Positions 5,415-11,751 of a stretch of 11,751 bases of DNA are shown here, in pieces; the stretch's first letter is position 1, and each line of letters opens with the position of its first letter. The DNA comes from UBA1081 sp045658165 (GTDB lineage: Bacteria > Bacillota > Clostridia > Oscillospirales > Acutalibacteraceae), in NCBI GenBank assembly GCA_045658165.1, contig JAZOUN010000165.1:1-11751 (forward strand), written 5' to 3'. The position numbers were made by a program, and so were the translations under genes. The notes beneath the pieces were generated by a model. It was not told the origin of the DNA, did not search any database, and saw only the letters and a program-made list of their open reading frames with translations.

Positions 5415-6260
5415 ATGAAAAACTTTTTCAAAAGCACAAGATTCAAAGTAATATTATGTGTTCTTTCAGCATTGTTCGCAGGAGTTCTTCTTGCGGCTTT
5501 CACAAGTGATGCCGTTTCACCTTTTACAAGCGGTGCAGGTGTGATTTACCGACCTGTTCAGAAAACTGCTGCCGCCATTGCAGAAAAAACTGCAGACTGG
5601 AAAAGCTCCTTTGTTTCATCATCCGTTTACAAAGAGAAAATCAAAGAGCTTGAAAGTGAAGTTATAATGTACGGTGAACAGCTTGTAGACTACGAAAGAA
5701 CAAAGCAGAAGCTTGCATCTTATGAAGAATTTCTGAAAGTGCGTGAAGAAAATCCCGATTACGGTTTTTGTCCCGCATCTATAATAACAAGAAACACTGC
5801 CGATGTGTACGACTCATTCACCCTTGACAAAGGTGCATCAGACGGCATTTCCGTCAACGATCCTGTTATATACGGAAACAACATCGTAGGACTTGTAAAA
5901 GAAGTCGGTTCTGCAACATGCGTTGTAAAGACAATTCTTGATCCTACCCTCAATATCAGTGTTTACGAAATAAAATCAAGAGAAAACGGTTACTCCAACA
6001 CAACAGCCGCACTGTCTTATGACGGAATGTGCAAAATGTCCGGTCTTTCAAAAGAAACTGCTGTTTCTCCCGGAGGAATCGTGTGCACATCAGGTCTGGG
6101 AGGAATTTTCCCGAGAGACCTTACGGTAGGCACAATCACTGCAATCAGAAATGAAGAGACCAATGTTTCGGTATACGGTCTTATAAAACCGGCTGTTGAC
6201 ATAAGAACTATCAACGATGTTTTCATAATCACATCTTTTGCAGAAAATACCACAGAATAA
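5415..6260 (+). CDS. mreC: Rod shape-determining protein MreC
   Basis: MreC is a bitopic membrane protein that links MreB/MreD to the elongation transpeptidase on the outer face of the membrane. The 281-aa protein has a short basic cytoplasmic N-terminus, one membrane segment at about 11-29, a predicted coiled coil at about 71-112 (rich in Glu/Lys, used for dimerisation) and a beta-rich extracytoplasmic domain. Family motifs are YDSFTLDKGASDGIS (132-146) and TSGLGGIFPRDLTVGTI (225-241). The ATG at 5415 is 12 nt after the mreB stop, with AAGGTGA at 5401-5407 overlapping that stop. The same site sequence precedes mreB. Nothing is unusual in length or motifs. Confidence 0.96.
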   Translation: MKNFFKSTRFKVILCVLSALFAGVLLAAFTSDAVSPFTSGAGVIYRPVQKTAAAIAEKTADWKSSFVSSSVYKEKIKELESEVIMYGEQLVDYERTKQKLASYEEFLKVREENPDYGFCPASIITRNTADVYDSFTLDKGASDGISVNDPVIYGNNIVGLVKEVGSATCVVKTILDPTLNISVYEIKSRENGYSNTTAALSYDGMCKMSGLSKETAVSPGGIVCTSGLGGIFPRDLTVGTITAIRNEETNVSVYGLIKPAVDIRTINDVFIITSFAENTTE

Positions 6261-6272
6261 CGAGGTTTATAC

Positions 6273-6806
6273 ATGTTCCGCTTTCAAGGCATTCCCATTG
6301 TTATAAAAAGAATATTGCTGTTTGTTGCAGTGGTGATTTTTTCGGCACTGCAGAATACAGACGGGTTACTGCCTTCCGTTTTCGGTGCAAGGTTCTTTAT
6401 TCTTATACCTCTTGTAATCTCAATAGGCATGTTTGAGGGCGAACTGGCAGGATTATTTTACGGAATGATTGCAGGTTGTTTCTGGGATGTGTGCAGTGCA
6501 GGTCCTGACGGATTCCACGGCTTCTATCTTGCACTGGCAGGTTGCTTATCGGGCATTCTTGTTCATTTTGTAATGAGAAACTGGATTCTTTCACAATATT
6601 GTCTGTGTGCCACAACAACTGCAATACACAGTGTTATCTACTGGCTTGCAACAATCTATATCCCCATCGGTGACAACGGATATGCAAAACTTCTCGGTTT
6701 CTATCTGCCGTCAGCAATTATTACCACCGCATTTTCATTCATTATATACTATATGGTCAGATTCATCTGCACAAATCTGAAAGAAAATCAGGCTCAGATG
6801 ACATAA
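6273..6806 (+). CDS. mreD: Rod shape-determining membrane protein MreD
   Basis: MreD is a small integral membrane partner of MreC in the elongasome. The 177-aa protein is almost entirely hydrophobic, with about five to six membrane segments (roughly 10-27, 38-55, 57-75, 82-100, 108-130 and 145-166) and a short polar C-terminus. Sequence conservation in this family is low. The call rests on the hydropathy pattern, the usual length, the LQNTDGLLPSVFG-type first loop, and the position between mreC and the PBP. The ATG at 6273 has GAGG 7 nt upstream and lies 12 nt after mreC. Confidence 0.9.
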   Translation: MFRFQGIPIVIKRILLFVAVVIFSALQNTDGLLPSVFGARFFILIPLVISIGMFEGELAGLFYGMIAGCFWDVCSAGPDGFHGFYLALAGCLSGILVHFVMRNWILSQYCLCATTTAIHSVIYWLATIYIPIGDNGYAKLLGFYLPSAIITTAFSFIIYYMVRFICTNLKENQAQMT

Positions 6807-6830
6807 AGCAAAGAAGCATGGTGATTCATC

Positions 6831-8921
6831 TTGAAACAAATGAAAAAAATTGAAAGAAATAAAGTCCTTTTATTTCTTTTTGTAGTAATCATTATAGTTT
6901 ACGGTGTTGCACTTACAAACATTACAATTACCGGCAATCAGGAAAACAGTGATGCTGCAGCATCAAAACACAATATAACAATCGAAGCCTCAAGAGGCGA
7001 AATTTTTGACCGTAACGGCATAAATCTTGTGTCTAACAGACAGGGAAACAGCATAAGATTCAATGCTGCGTTATTTCCGACTAAGCAGGCAGAAAGAAAC
7101 AGAATCATTGCCGAGCTTATAAGTCTTTGTGAATCAAAAAATGAGCCCTGGATTGACAATCTGCCTCTTGAATTCAACGAAAGCGGAAATCTTGTTTTCT
7201 CTGAAAAAAGAGAATCAGACATAAAAGAACTCAAACACAAAAATATGCTCAATCTCAATTCATATGCAACTGCACAGAATTGTCTTGATGCACTGATTGA
7301 CATGTATTCCCTTGAAGAATACGATCAGGTAACAGCCCGCAAAATAGCATCCGTCTGCTATGAAATGTGGAGAACAGGTTACTCTTACTCAACCCCCTAT
7401 ACATTTGCAAAGGATGTTTCAAACCAGACCGTTTCAATCATAAAAGAAAAAAATGAATTCTTCCGCGGTGTTGAAGCGGAAATCGACACTTACAGAGAGT
7501 TTTCAGACGGAACAATTGCTCCGCATATCATAGGTGTAACAGGTGTTATAAACGGTGATGAATATAACACCAGAAAAACACAGCTTGAAGAAAATATAAA
7601 CAATTCAAACCTTTCTGAAGCCGAAATTGAAAACCTTAAACTCAACGCATACACTCTTACAGATCACGTGGGAAAATTCGGTATCGAAAGTGCAATGGAA
7701 GACTATCTCCGCGGTGAAAAAGGCATAAAAACCATAACAACCGCAAATGACGGCACTGTCACATCAGAATACACTCTTGTCCCCAAGCAGGGCGACTCTG
7801 TTTTCCTCACAATCGATTCCGGACTTCAGAGAGTTGCACAGAATTCACTTGAGAAACGCAGTCTTGAGCTTACTGCAGAATCAGGTCTTGCCGCTGCAGG
7901 CGCTGTTGTAGTTCTTGATGTTCACACCGGTGAAATTCTTGCAAGTGCATCATTCCCCTCATATGACCTTTCCGAATATTTTGAAAAATACAACGAACTT
8001 ATTGCCGACGAAAACACTCCCCTTCTCAACAGAGTTCTTCAGAGTACTTACGAACCCGGTTCAACAATGAAACTTTCAACTTCTCTCGCAGCTCTTGAAG
8101 AAGGAATAATCGGTAAAGACGACACCGTTTACTGTAACAGAGAATTTGAATATTACGACGTTACATTCACATGTCTCGGTTCTCACGGTGACCTTAATGT
8201 TGTTTCTGCTATTGAAAAATCGTGCAACATCTTTTTCTACAACATGAGTAAAACTCTCGGAATTGATGTTATGAACAAATACAGCCAGAAGCTCGGTCTT
8301 GGTGAAAAAACAGGTACTGAAATTTCAGAAGCAAAAGGTATTCTTGCCGGCAGAGCCTACAGACAATCAATCGGTTCAACATGGCAGATGGGTGACACGA
8401 TTCAGGCATCTATCGGTCAGTCAGATAACCTTTTTACCATTCTTCAGCTTGCAAATTACGGTGCAACAATCGCAAATAACGGAACACGCTACAAGTGTCA
8501 TTACGTTAAATATATAAAAGATGCACAGACCAGCAATGTTATCTATGAGGCAAAACCCGAAGTTGTTGAAGAAACAGGATTTTCTCAGAGATCCATTGAT
8601 ATTGTAAAACAGGGTATGCTTGCTGTTACAACAACAGGTACATGTGCAAATGCATTTTCAGCTATAAGTGAAAAAGTAGGCGCAAAAACAGGTACAACAC
8701 AGGTCAAAAAAATTATTGACGGCAAAACTGTTGAAGGCAACAACGGTCTTAATATTTCCTTTGCACCCTTTGACGATCCCGAAATTGCAATTGCCGTTAT
8801 TATAGAAAACGTAGACAGCGGTACTGCAACAGCAACCGTTGCGGCTGATATTTACGAATATTACTTCTCAACAAAAAATCAGATTTCTTCTCAGCAGCAG
8901 ACAAATCAATTACTCAGATAA
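6831..8921 (+). CDS. mrdA: Penicillin-binding protein 2 (class B transpeptidase)
   Basis: This membrane-anchored D,D-transpeptidase cross-links peptidoglycan during elongation. The 696-aa protein has one N-terminal membrane segment (about 11-30), the class B pedestal domain beginning ASRGEIFDRNGINLVS (53-68) and a C-terminal penicillin-binding domain. The three active-site motifs are intact: S411-TM-K414 within YEPGSTMK, S464-C-N466, and K619-T-G-T622. The conserved GLGEKTGTEI segment (489-498) is also present. There are no PASTA domains, unlike SpoVD or many FtsI proteins, and the operon supports a PBP2/MrdA role. The start is TTG at 6831, preceded by GGTGATTCATC; the mreB ATG follows an almost identical GGTGATTTAT. 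An ATG three codons later (6840) would be too far from this site. The gap after mreD is 24 nt. No rodA glycosyltransferase gene is present beside it. Confidence 0.95.
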   Translation: MKQMKKIERNKVLLFLFVVIIIVYGVALTNITITGNQENSDAAASKHNITIEASRGEIFDRNGINLVSNRQGNSIRFNAALFPTKQAERNRIIAELISLCESKNEPWIDNLPLEFNESGNLVFSEKRESDIKELKHKNMLNLNSYATAQNCLDALIDMYSLEEYDQVTARKIASVCYEMWRTGYSYSTPYTFAKDVSNQTVSIIKEKNEFFRGVEAEIDTYREFSDGTIAPHIIGVTGVINGDEYNTRKTQLEENINNSNLSEAEIENLKLNAYTLTDHVGKFGIESAMEDYLRGEKGIKTITTANDGTVTSEYTLVPKQGDSVFLTIDSGLQRVAQNSLEKRSLELTAESGLAAAGAVVVLDVHTGEILASASFPSYDLSEYFEKYNELIADENTPLLNRVLQSTYEPGSTMKLSTSLAALEEGIIGKDDTVYCNREFEYYDVTFTCLGSHGDLNVVSAIEKSCNIFFYNMSKTLGIDVMNKYSQKLGLGEKTGTEISEAKGILAGRAYRQSIGSTWQMGDTIQASIGQSDNLFTILQLANYGATIANNGTRYKCHYVKYIKDAQTSNVIYEAKPEVVEETGFSQRSIDIVKQGMLAVTTTGTCANAFSAISEKVGAKTGTTQVKKIIDGKTVEGNNGLNISFAPFDDPEIAIAVIIENVDSGTATATVAADIYEYYFSTKNQISSQQQTNQLLR

Positions 8922-8936
8922 ACGGAGATCAGAACT

Positions 8937-9680
8937 ATGGCAGATAAAATTCTTATAGCATCAGGCAAAGGCGGTGTAGGAAAATCAACCGTCACATCAT
9001 TTATCGGAAAATCCATGTCTGAATCCGGAAAAAAAGTTCTTCTTATAGATTCCGACACAGGTCTCGGTGCTCTTGATGTCATGCTGGGTGTTGCAGAGAA
9101 AAAAATGAACACATGGCTTGATATTGCGAACAAAAACTGCACTGCAGAAAGTGCATTTATTGAAGTTACAGAAAATCTCTGTCTGCTCCCATCTCCTGCA
9201 TCATACCCCGACGATATTGAGGAAGATGTTTTTGTAAACATCATAAATGAGTGCGAAAAAGATTTTGATATAATTTTCATTGATGCTGCAGCAGGAATTG
9301 ATGATAATTTAAAACGTGCAGCAAAAAGCTGTGACAAAGCGATTTTTGTTGCAACTGCAGATGAAATATCCGTAAGATGTGCAGCAACTGCCGCTGCCGA
9401 AACGGAAAAATTCGGCATAGACAGAGACAATATGCGTCTCATCATCAACCGTTTTGAAAAAAAAGCAGCAATAAAAAGCAGACTTCTTAATGTTGACGGT
9501 GTTATTGACAAATCAGGTGTAAGATTGATAGGAATTATCCCTCAGGACAAAAAAATTCCTTACAGCTCGGTCACATCCGTTCTTCCGGATAAAAAAAGTA
9601 ATTTTTCAAAAGCGATCAGACGAATTACCGGCAGACTCAACGGTAACAACATCCCATTGAAATTAAGTGAATTGAAGTAA
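8937..9680 (+). CDS. minD: MinD-like ParA-family ATPase
   Basis: MinD-type ATPases dimerise on ATP and bind the membrane to position cell-division or other machinery. The 247-aa protein has the deviant Walker A SGKGGVGKST (9-18) with the signature Lys11, then LLIDSDTGLGALDVMLG (35-51) matching the MinD switch I region, and FIDAAAGIDDNLK (114-126) as the Walker B/switch II region. The C-terminus (about 222-234, NFSKAIRRITGRL) could form a basic amphipathic helix like the MinD membrane-targeting sequence. The ATG at 8937 has CGGAG at 8923-8927, 9 nt upstream, and follows mrdA by 15 nt. The usual MinD Walker A is GKTT; GKST and the AAAGI (usually SPAGI) are deviations. No minC or minE is adjacent, so a FlhG/MinD-like role other than classic Z-ring placement is possible. 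Confidence 0.85.
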   Translation: MADKILIASGKGGVGKSTVTSFIGKSMSESGKKVLLIDSDTGLGALDVMLGVAEKKMNTWLDIANKNCTAESAFIEVTENLCLLPSPASYPDDIEEDVFVNIINECEKDFDIIFIDAAAGIDDNLKRAAKSCDKAIFVATADEISVRCAATAAAETEKFGIDRDNMRLIINRFEKKAAIKSRLLNVDGVIDKSGVRLIGIIPQDKKIPYSSVTSVLPDKKSNFSKAIRRITGRLNGNNIPLKLSELK

Positions 9681-9801
9681 TAATTACAAAAATATTAAAT
9701 ATTTATTAAAATAAAATATTGAAAATATTGTAGTTTTATGTTATTATTTAAAGGTAATATTATATAATTATAAATTTCTGACAGAAAGTCGGTGCAAACA
9801 T
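9681..9801 (+). promoter_or_regulatory. AT-rich intergenic region with candidate mgsA promoter
   Basis: This 121-bp gap is almost entirely A/T. A TATAAT at 9763-9768 lies 33 nt before the mgsA ATG. The best matches about 17-18 nt upstream (for example TGTTAT at 9739-9744) are weak -35 boxes. An all-A/T inverted repeat (AAATATT-A-AATATTT, 9690-9704) and a direct repeat AAAATATT (9713-9720 and 9722-9729) follow minD. The inverted repeat has no GC pairs, so it is a poor terminator. A new promoter for mgsA is likely, but its exact position is not secure. Confidence 0.45.
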
Positions 9802-10197
9802 ATGAATATAGCATTGATAGCACATGATTCAAAAAAAGAACTCATGACACAGTTCTGCATTGCATATTGCGGAATACTCAGCCACCACAACCTTTGTGCA
9901 ACAGGTACAACAGGCAGACTTGTTTCTGAAGCAACCGGACTTAAAATCACAAGATTCTTAAGCGGTACACAGGGCGGCGACCAACAGATTGCGTCAAGAA
10001 TTCAATGCAACGAAATTGATTTGCTTCTCTTCTTCAGAGATCCTCTCAACGCAAAACCTCACGAGCCTAACGAAGCTGCTATTTTAAGACTTTGTGACGT
10101 TCACAACATTCCTCTTGCAACAAATATTGCTACAGCAGAATGTCTTATTATGGGACTTCAGAGAGGCGACCTTGACTGGAGAGAACTTGTCAGATAA
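9802..10197 (+). CDS. mgsA: Methylglyoxal synthase
   Basis: MgsA converts dihydroxyacetone phosphate to methylglyoxal and phosphate, a cytoplasmic bypass of lower glycolysis. The 131-aa protein has the family length and motifs: IALIAHDSKKELM (3-15, Asp9), ATGTTGRL (33-40), LSGTQGGDQQIASRI (53-67, with Asp60 matching E. coli catalytic Asp71), FFRDPLNAKPHEP (77-89, Asp80 and His87) and LCDVHNIPLATNIATAE (97-113). The Arg in FRDP and the Glu in PHEP are also seen in B. subtilis. Unlike E. coli and B. subtilis, the residue after PHEP is Asn90 (10069-10071), where Asp101 of E. coli lies. The ATG at 9802 has only a weak GGTG at 9791-9794. In other Clostridia, as I recall, mgsA closes the mre-min-rodA cluster, which fits its position after minD. 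Confidence 0.93.
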   Translation: MNIALIAHDSKKELMTQFCIAYCGILSHHNLCATGTTGRLVSEATGLKITRFLSGTQGGDQQIASRIQCNEIDLLLFFRDPLNAKPHEPNEAAILRLCDVHNIPLATNIATAECLIMGLQRGDLDWRELVR

Positions 10198-10216
10198 ATT
10201 GAATCAGTATAAAAAC

Positions 10217-10237
10217 AAGGCGGCTTTTAGTCGCCTT
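10217..10237 (+). terminator. Hairpin between mgsA and hisS (weak terminator candidate)
   Basis: AAGGCGGC (10217-10224) and GTCGCCTT (10230-10237) form an 8-bp stem with one G-U pair and the loop TTTTA. On the plus strand it is followed by ATCTAAATATG, which is not a real U-run. On the minus strand it is followed by TGTTTTTATA. It may be an inefficient terminator for mgsA or a structured hisS leader. Only 22 nt separate it from the hisS ATG, and no hisS promoter is evident. Confidence 0.4.
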
Positions 10238-10259
10238 ATCTAAATATGAGGTATTTTTT

Positions 10260-11594
10260 ATGGCTTTATTAACAAAAGCTGCAAGAGGTACAGGTGACGT
10301 CCTGCCCTCAGTCAGCTACAAGAACAGATTTATCGAAGCTACCATGCTCGAAATCGGCAACAATTTCGGTTTTAAAGAAATCAGAACCCCCGTTTTTGAA
10401 CATACAGAGCTTTTCAACCGTTCAGTCGGCGAAACAACAGACGTTGTTCAGAAAGAAATGTACACTTTTGAAGATAACGGCGGCAGAAGCATCACTCTCA
10501 AGCCCGAAGGCACAGCAGGTGCTGTAAGAGCATTCCTTGGGCACGGTCTTTTCAATGAACCCATGCCCATGAAGCTCGCTTATGTAACACCCTGCTACCG
10601 TTACGAAAAGCCTCAGGCAGGCAGACTCCGTGAATTCCATCAGTTCGGTGTTGAATGTTTCGGTGCTGCAGCTCCCGCAGCAGATGCAGAAGTTATCGCT
10701 CTGGGCAAACACATCTTCGATTTCTTCGGCATTGACGATTTAAGACTTGAAATCAACTCAATCGGTTGCCTCGAATGCAGAAAGAATTATCAGACAGCTC
10801 TCAAAGAGTATTTTAACTCAAATATAGATGATCTTTGCGAAACATGCAAAGGCAGACTCGACAGAAACCCCATGAGAATTCTCGACTGTAAGAGTCCTGT
10901 ATGTTCAGGAATTGCAGAGAATGCTCCCAAGATTCTTGATTACATCTGTGATGATTGTCAGGCACATTTTGATGCTGTTCAGAAGTATCTCAATGCAATG
11001 GGTATTGAATATACAGTCAATCCCACAATCGTAAGAGGTCTTGATTACTATACAAGAACTGTTTTTGAGTTTGTAACAGGTTCAATCGGTGCACAGAGCA
11101 CAGTCTGCGGCGGCGGACGTTATGACGGTCTTGTTGAACAGCTCGGCGGTCCCGCTGTTCCCGCCTGTGGTTTTGCAGTAGGTCTTGAAAGATTCATGAT
11201 GCTTCTTGAAGCAAGAGGAATCGAACTTCCCCCCGAAAATCCTGTTGACCTTTATATTGCATCAATGAATGAAGAAGCAAACATCAAAGCTGCAGAACTT
11301 GCTTCAGCTTTAAGAGAAGAGGGTGTTGCCTGTCTGTTTGATACAGTAGGCAGATCACTCAAAGCTCAGATGAAGTTTGCAAACAAGATGGGCGTTCTTT
11401 TCACAGCAGTTCTCGGTTCAGACGAAATTGCAAACGGTGTTGTGAATGTCAAGTGCATGGCAGACGGTTCAGAAATGCCCGTTGAACTTGACAATTTTGC
11501 AGTTAATTTTATAAACATGTCAATCAACAAGGCAGTTGACGATTTCAATGTCGGTGATGTTGATCCGTCAGCATTTTTAGGAGGGTTAAAATAA
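10260..11594 (+). CDS. hisS: Histidyl-tRNA synthetase
   Basis: HisRS is a class II enzyme that charges tRNA-His in the cytoplasm. The 444-aa protein has motif 1 (EIRTPVFEHTELFNRS, 40-55), motif 2 (CYRYEKPQAGRLREFHQFGVE region, 112-132), the histidine motifs GLDYYTRTVFE (260-270) and CGGGRYDGL (283-291), motif 3 GFAVGLERF (304-312) and a C-terminal anticodon-binding domain (about 325-415). An insertion region carries paired cysteines at 170/173, 193/196 and 230/233 plus C210, which suggests metal binding. About 25 residues extend past the usual end. The ATG at 10260 has GAGG at 10248-10251, 8 nt upstream. The leader is only 62 nt, so no T-box riboswitch fits. Its last base is shared with the aspS start. 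Confidence 0.97.
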   Translation: MALLTKAARGTGDVLPSVSYKNRFIEATMLEIGNNFGFKEIRTPVFEHTELFNRSVGETTDVVQKEMYTFEDNGGRSITLKPEGTAGAVRAFLGHGLFNEPMPMKLAYVTPCYRYEKPQAGRLREFHQFGVECFGAAAPAADAEVIALGKHIFDFFGIDDLRLEINSIGCLECRKNYQTALKEYFNSNIDDLCETCKGRLDRNPMRILDCKSPVCSGIAENAPKILDYICDDCQAHFDAVQKYLNAMGIEYTVNPTIVRGLDYYTRTVFEFVTGSIGAQSTVCGGGRYDGLVEQLGGPAVPACGFAVGLERFMMLLEARGIELPPENPVDLYIASMNEEANIKAAELASALREEGVACLFDTVGRSLKAQMKFANKMGVLFTAVLGSDEIANGVVNVKCMADGSEMPVELDNFAVNFINMSINKAVDDFNVGDVDPSAFLGGLK

Positions 11595-11751
11595 TGGATT
11601 TTTTACAGGGTCTTAAGAGAACAGACTACTGCGGTGATTTAAGACTTGCCGATGCGGGTAAAAAAGTTACTCTCTGCGGTTGGGTTCAGCGTCAGAGAGA
11701 CCTGGGTGCTCTTATCTTCATTGATTTAAGAGACAGAACAGGTATCATTCA
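11594..11751 (+). CDS. aspS: Aspartyl-tRNA synthetase, N-terminal fragment (runs off the window)
   Basis: AspRS is a class II enzyme that charges tRNA-Asp. Only about 52 codons are visible, covering the start of the N-terminal OB-fold anticodon-binding domain. The stretch KRTDYCGDLRLADAGKKV, then TLCGWVQRQRDLGALIFIDL and RDRTGIIQ, matches bacterial AspRS closely. The ATG at 11594 overlaps the hisS TAA by one base (TAATG), with AGGAGGG at 11579-11585 giving 8 nt spacing, so the two synthetases are translationally coupled. The catalytic domain and the bacterial insertion domain lie beyond the right edge. Whether it is discriminating or non-discriminating for tRNA-Asn cannot be seen here. Confidence 0.95.
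   Translation, partial: MDFLQGLKRTDYCGDLRLADAGKKVTLCGWVQRQRDLGALIFIDLRDRTGII

Noticed and set aside
8304..8315. Second KTG in the PBP (KTGTE at residues 493-497) as the active-site triad
   Set aside because: It lies between SxN and the true KTGT at 619-622, and matches the conserved GLGxxTG segment of class B PBPs.
8906..9511. 201-codon open frame antisense to minD
   Set aside because: It lies wholly over the well-supported minD coding region, has a low-complexity Ser/Ala/Phe composition typical of a reverse-strand shadow, and shows no recognisable domain.
9690..9704. Inverted repeat as a minD terminator
   Set aside because: The stem has only A-T pairs and no following U-run, so it is expected to be too weak and is common in AT-rich DNA.
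10198..10259. T-box riboswitch upstream of hisS
   Set aside because: The gap is too short and lacks the conserved T-box sequence and specifier stem.

Overview
The window looks like a low-to-moderate GC Gram-positive chromosome, most likely a Clostridia member close to Oscillospiraceae/Ruminococcaceae. The evidence is the Firmicutes gene order rimP-nusA-ylxR-ylxQ-infB, the mreBCD-PBP2-minD-mgsA order, a B. subtilis-sized NusA, the hisS-aspS pair, purine-rich Shine-Dalgarno sites, and TTG/GTG starts. The genus-level placement is an inference. All genes found are housekeeping genes. There is no transposase, phage gene, CRISPR array, tRNA or rRNA.

Region 1 (1-4090, minus strand) is the transcription/translation operon, read right to left: rimP (30S maturation), nusA (elongation/termination factor), ylxR (RNase P-associated small protein), ylxQ (L7Ae-type K-turn protein) and infB (IF2, cut by the left edge). 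A near-consensus promoter (TTGAAA-17-TATAAT) lies upstream of rimP. Between it and the rimP start is a hairpin followed by a U-rich run that looks like a premature terminator. This fits control of the nusA operon by attenuation. A 7-bp-periodic repeat sits between nusA and ylxR.

Region 2 (about 3967-4406) is a 440-bp divergent intergenic region. It holds the two promoters back to back, separated by A/T tracts, and then a long mreB leader. The leader carries several hairpins and a MITE-like element whose imperfect inverted ends are made of AATGNNN heptads. The repeat in region 1 has the same period.

Region 3 (4407-9680, plus strand) is a tightly spaced elongasome operon: mreB, mreC, mreD, a class B PBP (mrdA) and a MinD-like ATPase. 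Gene gaps are 12 to 24 nt. Together they build and position lateral-wall peptidoglycan synthesis. MreB has Val where the presumed catalytic Glu of the family normally lies. MinD has no minC or minE beside it, and rodA is absent from the cluster.

Region 4 (9681-11751, plus strand) is an AT-rich gap with a likely promoter, then mgsA (methylglyoxal synthase, with Asn at a position that is Asp in E. coli), hisS, and the start of aspS, which overlaps hisS by 1 nt.

I saw no clearly new multi-gene system. The parts most worth a second look are the rimP leader attenuator, the heptad-repeat elements and structured mreB leader, and the active-site substitutions in MreB and MgsA.
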